Translations under genes and position numbers: made by a program
NCBI GenBank assembly: GCA_030737875.1
Contig: CM060915.1
Coordinates: forward strand, 570,260,577-570,324,576
Direction of reading: 5' to 3'
DNA: 64,000 nucleotides
Source: Allium sativum
Taxonomy: Eukaryota; Streptophyta; Magnoliopsida; Asparagales; Amaryllidaceae
Notes under the pieces: generated by a model
What the model was told of the DNA's origin: nothing
What the model saw: the letters and a program-made list of their open reading frames with translations, nothing else
Databases searched by the model: none
Shown: in pieces, positions 59,506 to 64,000 of the stretch
How positions within the stretch are numbered: position 1 is the stretch's first letter
Layout: every line of letters begins with the position of its first letter

Positions 59506-61340
59506 TGTAACGACCCGGATTTCGAGCGACTTTGGTTATCGACATAAGCACGACGTCGATAACCAAAACATCGAAAAATCCTGGTAATTAGTGAAAGAAA
59601 TTAGAGGGTGAGGAAAGATAAGATAGAAATTTAGAATAGAAGAAGAAGAAGAACACAATATCAGAGTAACACGAATCTCACAGCGGAACGAATAAATATA
59701 TTTCATAACATAACTTTGAAATACAAATCTGTACTTGCATATACATATCATTATCAAAGTACAGCACTTACAACACAGCGGAATAATAATAGCTATATGA
59801 TCCTGAAGCCTCCTGCTCCAGCTCTTCAAGTGTATCTGTAAAATCCCGACTACTTGACTGCCCGTACAAATTTAGGCACCCAAGAGTTTAGGGAAAACAA
59901 CAAAGTAAACTCCGGGTCAGTCATGGGACTGGTGTGAGTAAAACAGTTAAAAACAGTTTGAACAAGTAAATGATATCTCATAAGACCACGCCGCATAGCG
60001 GAACGGGTTTTTCCCTTATGAGAATCCAAAATATCTTTATATCAAAAACTTTTTGATATTATAATAATGCCTATCAATCACAGTATATATAATCATCTAG
60101 TAGAAACGCTTTCATCTCACGTTCTACATATATAGTACACAATCAAAACCGCAAGCACGTATTGGGAAATGGATTTCCAACTATGACAAGGTATGGAATC
60201 ACCTTCCGCTTGTGTACCTCTAGAGAGGAATACACTGGGTTCAACAAGAACATCTTGCAACCCGGCCACACATGACCGACCACTCATTTCGCTTGAGTGT
60301 ATCGAATGTATATCACCAACAGTTGGGATCAGCAACCGTTTCCCGAATGGGACAGCATCAACAATAGATTTTTAGAAGTAAATGAAACTCTAGATCAGGT
60401 GATTATACACCCTACTTCGGTGCGACCGACTTAGCCATGCTGCCTGCCCGATTTCTGTCATTTACCGGATGATGAGGCTAGAAGCTACGCTTTATCATCA
60501 CCCCAGATTCACTTTGAATGCCACATCGTCAAATCCATCAAATCACCGATCGACGTCCTCAACCATACATTATGTGTTAGCTAAGAGAAGTTTCCTTCTC
60601 CGCTTCCACTCTTGGTACAGTTGGAGAAATCGATATATGTGATCGTCAGGAAATACTCTGTCGGACATCCGTCCATACAAGTCATCCAGGAACAGGATGA
60701 ACCGAAGGCACTATTCTGTAAACAGGATAGCCCTTGCATAACTCCGCCTTCAATTTCCTTTGGCATATATGATTCGCAACGGTTATGCCAATACAGAGTG
60801 GTTCTTCGGATAATAATCCAACCGGTCTCTCCATATTAACAACGTTAAAATGGTCAAAACTTCGATAGTCTGTGATTTAACTATCGAATAAAAATAGGTG
60901 TGCAAACAATGATATTATTTCCAAATGGAAATTATATCGATCAAACATCATTCAACATTCATCTCTTTAGTTCATTAATTTACTTATCTCATGTTTCCCT
61001 ACGTTCAATATTCCTTATTTTCTAAATTGGGAAAATATACGTTATTAACAAATGGAAAACATTTCCATTTCCTGTTTTCTTTATTTGAAAACATTTCTGG
61101 TTTCTTATTTGGAAAACATTTCCAAAGCTTCTTCCTTGGACTTAGACAGATGTTTTAAACAAACCATCGCGATGCCAACTCAAACCATTTCCTTTACTGC
61201 CGAACCTTAACTATCCCTTAGTTAAAATGAAGCCAATCAAGTTGGGGTAGAACTACCTCTCAGACCTTAACTGAACAACATTTCTAACTTTGAAACAGGC
61301 AAAGTTCACTTTATATTCCTTAACAAACTTCCTTACTTAA

Positions 61341-61866
61341 CCCTCGTTCGAATAACTATATTCGATTGACTCTTATCAATTAACTCTATTGGACTAACCC
61401 CTATCAATTTACTCTATTGGACTAACACTATTGGATTAACTCTATTTGACTAATGCTATTGATTTACCCATTTCACTTAACTCCTTTCGAATAACTATAT
61501 TCGATTAACTCATTCACTTCTATTCGAATAACTATATTCGATTAACTCTTTTGCTTCTATTCGAATAACTATATTCGATTAACTCATTCGCTTCTATTCG
61601 AATAACTATATTCGATTAACTCTTTTGCTTCTATTCGAATAACTATATTCGATTAACTCTTTTGCTTCTATTCGAATAACTATATTCGATTAACTCTTTT
61701 GCTTCTATTCGAATAACTATATTCGATTAACTCTTTTGCTTTAAACTCTAATCGATTAAACTAACATCGATTAACTTCTTTTACTTTAACACTAATCGAT
61801 TAACTAACATCGATTAACTTCTTTCGTTTTATCTCTAATCGATTTACTAACATCGATTAGCTCCTT
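61341..61866 (-). repeat. Dyad-motif tandem array, LTR E
   Basis: Same 37 bp units as 52,725-53,250; no unit-number difference seen, unlike the adjacent 36 bp array. Confidence 0.9.
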
Positions 61867-61917
61867 TTGATAAACTACGTTTTCCGTTACAACTATTTCC
61901 TTTTTATAATGTTTACT

Positions 61918-62277
61918 TACCGTTACAAATATATCCTATTTATAACTTCTATTTACCGTTACAAATATTTCCTATTTATAACTTCTATTTACCGTTACAA
62001 ATATTTCCTATTTATAACTTCTATTTACCGTTACAAATATTTCCTATTTATAACTTCTATTTACCGTTACAAATATTTCCTATTTATAACTTCTATTTAC
62101 CGTTACAAATATTTCCTATTTATAACTTCTATTTACCGTTACAAATATTTCCTATTTATAACTTCTATTTACCGTTACAAATATTTCCTATTTATAACTT
62201 CTATTTACCGTTACAAATATTTCCTATTTATAACTTCTATTTACCGTTACAAGTATTTCCTATTTATAACTTCTATT
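61918..62277 (-). repeat. 36 bp tandem repeat, 10 units, LTR E
   Basis: One unit more than the 3' LTR. The last unit has ACAAGTATTTCC where all others have ACAAATATTTCC. Confidence 0.95.
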
Positions 62278-64000
62278 TATTTTCTAAATAAATATTCCTT
62301 TTCTATTTCTATTTATTTTCTAAATAAATATCCCTTTTATAAAACCGTGTTCGTTTTATAAATAATTCCTTTTATAAAATCCTGTGATTTTATAAAATTC
62401 CTTTATTTCAATATACATTGAAATACTTCTTTTTACATCCCAGGGTCTTTTATGATATTTACAATATCGAATAACAATGATCAATATCATTCCAACACCC
62501 ATAATCCATAACAGATTATATAACCCACCATATATCACAATATATGAAAAACAGTAAAATAAATGTTGAGGAATCCAGTTGGATTCCTCCAACCTGTCTC
62601 CCTGCATCACAGATATTAAACAATATAGATAACATCACTTTCAGTTCCATATGATATATTCTGTTAAACAGAATCAATATAGAAATTAAATCAACTGACT
62701 AGCAGTTCAATCAAACAATCCACATACAGTAAATCAGCCAATATCTAACAGTTCTAAAAATACAACATGAAATTATAAACTGTTCAGAGTTAGTGAGATT
62801 TACTCACATTTGCGCGTTAACCGATAAATATCGGTTTGCGTTCATTGATTGCGAAGGACAATTTATTTCGCCATAAATTGTAACGAGCTCGGATTCACTC
62901 CCAGTCAGCTCCATTGTGCTGCTCCCGTCCATACGATCCCAACGGATCTTGTTTTGCTGGATTCCGACCACGTATGACAAAGTTACGATATTACGAAGTC
63001 AATACGTATTTTAAATTAAAAATAAACTTGATTTATTTTTCAAATGGGCTTAACCTTAAACTTCCCGGCCCATCACAGAATCCAAAAGCCCACCAGCATA
63101 TATCCCTTCTTCCCCGTCCTCCATATCTCATTCGTAACAGATAATTTCCTCCCACCATTTCTTTTTTTCTTTTTTTTTTCTATTTTTATTGTTAATATTT
63201 TTATTGGCTTTCCCTTGAAATTCGTTGGCCCAATGGCCCATGCCAAACCGACGTTGGAAACACCACCAACCTGTACATTCAAAAAGTCACCGTGTCTTCC
63301 TCTTCGTTTACACCATTCCACGGTCATCACCATTTCAGACTCCATCATCACTTGACCAAGGATCAAAAAAAAATCAACCAAAATTCATACCTGCCGTCCG
63401 TTCTTCTCTGGTATCATATATCAAATCCATCTCCTCCTTGGCTTTGCGTTCAACAGCCCTCTTCTGAAATGAACCCGCTATTGTTCATCAATTCAAACCG
63501 TATTCTTCCATCCCAATACCTCCTGCCATCGAACACGCCTTCCATGCTTCCTCTCTCTCCTCCATAACGCGTGAAACATCTCCAGTACGAGGATTCATGG
63601 CCATTTATAAATCTGTCATTTTGGGCGTTAGCACTGCACTTGCTCGTTATCTTCCCAGGTTCAAGAAAGAAGACTGCAGCACTCATCTCCATTAACGCCT
63701 GCACGCAGCGATTGTTCTTCCCCCGCTTTACTTCATGATAATGCCAACAAAAATTACCCTAAGCCCCTCATTGAAATATCCTATTCACCACGTCCAACTA
63801 TACAGTACCTTCTTCCATCAAAATCCTCCGCAACAACTTACTATTTTCACCATGTTCTTCGCCAAAAGCATTCGGCTTTCACAACTGAGATCGCAACGAA
63901 CCCAATCTCATTCGATTTCATTGAGATTTCACTTTGATTTAGTCCCTTGAAGTATTGTTAAGTGGCGGCCTTATTTTGTTTTGGTTTACAGAAGAATCCC

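Larger units (their letters stand above)
59506..64000 (-). mobile_element. 5' LTR (partial) of young LARD-like element DE
   Basis: Starts TGTAACGACCCGG directly after the PBS and runs off the window. Base 64,000 equals base 55,350 of the 3' LTR, so about 1.14 kb of U3 is missing. It contains the U5 hairpin (60,212-60,235), conserved block (61,238-61,276), dyad array (61,341-61,866) and ten-unit 36 bp array (61,918-62,277). Differences from the 3' LTR: one extra G near 60,007, one extra 36 bp unit, a 2 bp shorter T-run near 63,170, and single-base changes near 62,270, 62,615, 62,720 and 63,394. Confidence 0.93.

Overview
The window is repeat-rich plant nuclear DNA, most likely from a flowering plant with a retrotransposon-dense genome. 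Three things point there: Ty3/gypsy-type LTR elements primed by initiator-Met tRNA, L1-type LINEs with a plant-style 3' tail, and hAT MITEs with a TRIM. I find no intact host gene. Every recognisable coding stretch is a decayed piece of a transposable element, and the species cannot be named from this sequence.

Layout. 1-17,589: a plus-strand LARD-like element (large retrotransposon derivative). It has a 5' LTR (cut by the window start, ends 4,368), a PBS, a 1.4 kb non-coding interior, a PPT, and a 3' LTR from 5,800. That 3' LTR is split by a 5.9 kb minus-strand solo LTR of a sister family (11,338-17,277, TSD AGGAG). 17,590-19,611: leader and 5' LTR of a Tat-like Ty3/gypsy element, minus strand. 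19,612-24,629: a minus-strand LINE 3' end split by a 3.8 kb solo LTR (20,761-24,585, TSD CCATT). 24,630-26,407: a truncated LTR. 26,408-37,455: Tat-lineage material. It includes a 3' LTR with PPT, a broken plus-strand additional ORF resembling the putative gypsy-type transposase family and carrying a 635 bp hAT MITE, a minus-strand gag-protease remnant joined to an integrase C-terminus, and a 5' LTR. 38,600-47,867: an L1-type LINE with a 17 bp TSD, split by a 5.3 kb LARD-related element (40,308-45,648). 48,810-49,146: a complete 337 bp TRIM. 50,233-50,890: an LTR end fragment. 50,891-64,000: a very young minus-strand LARD-like element with 5.6 kb, almost identical LTRs and a 3.0 kb interior without gag or pol.

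The most interesting system is the LARD-like family group. The copies encode nothing credible but share non-coding blocks that have outlasted their surroundings. These are a PBS-proximal hairpin, a PPT-proximal module built around AGCCGCTTGGCT, a U5 hairpin whose stem changes sequence while staying paired, a 40 nt block ending in ACCCCAACTTG, and tandem arrays of the dyad TCGAATA-N4/5-TATTCGA. Together with PBS, PPT, TATA boxes and fresh TSDs, this suggests RNAs that an autonomous Ty3/gypsy partner outside the window packages and copies in trans. The mobility signals are read directly from the sequence. Trans-mobilisation and RNA function are inference.
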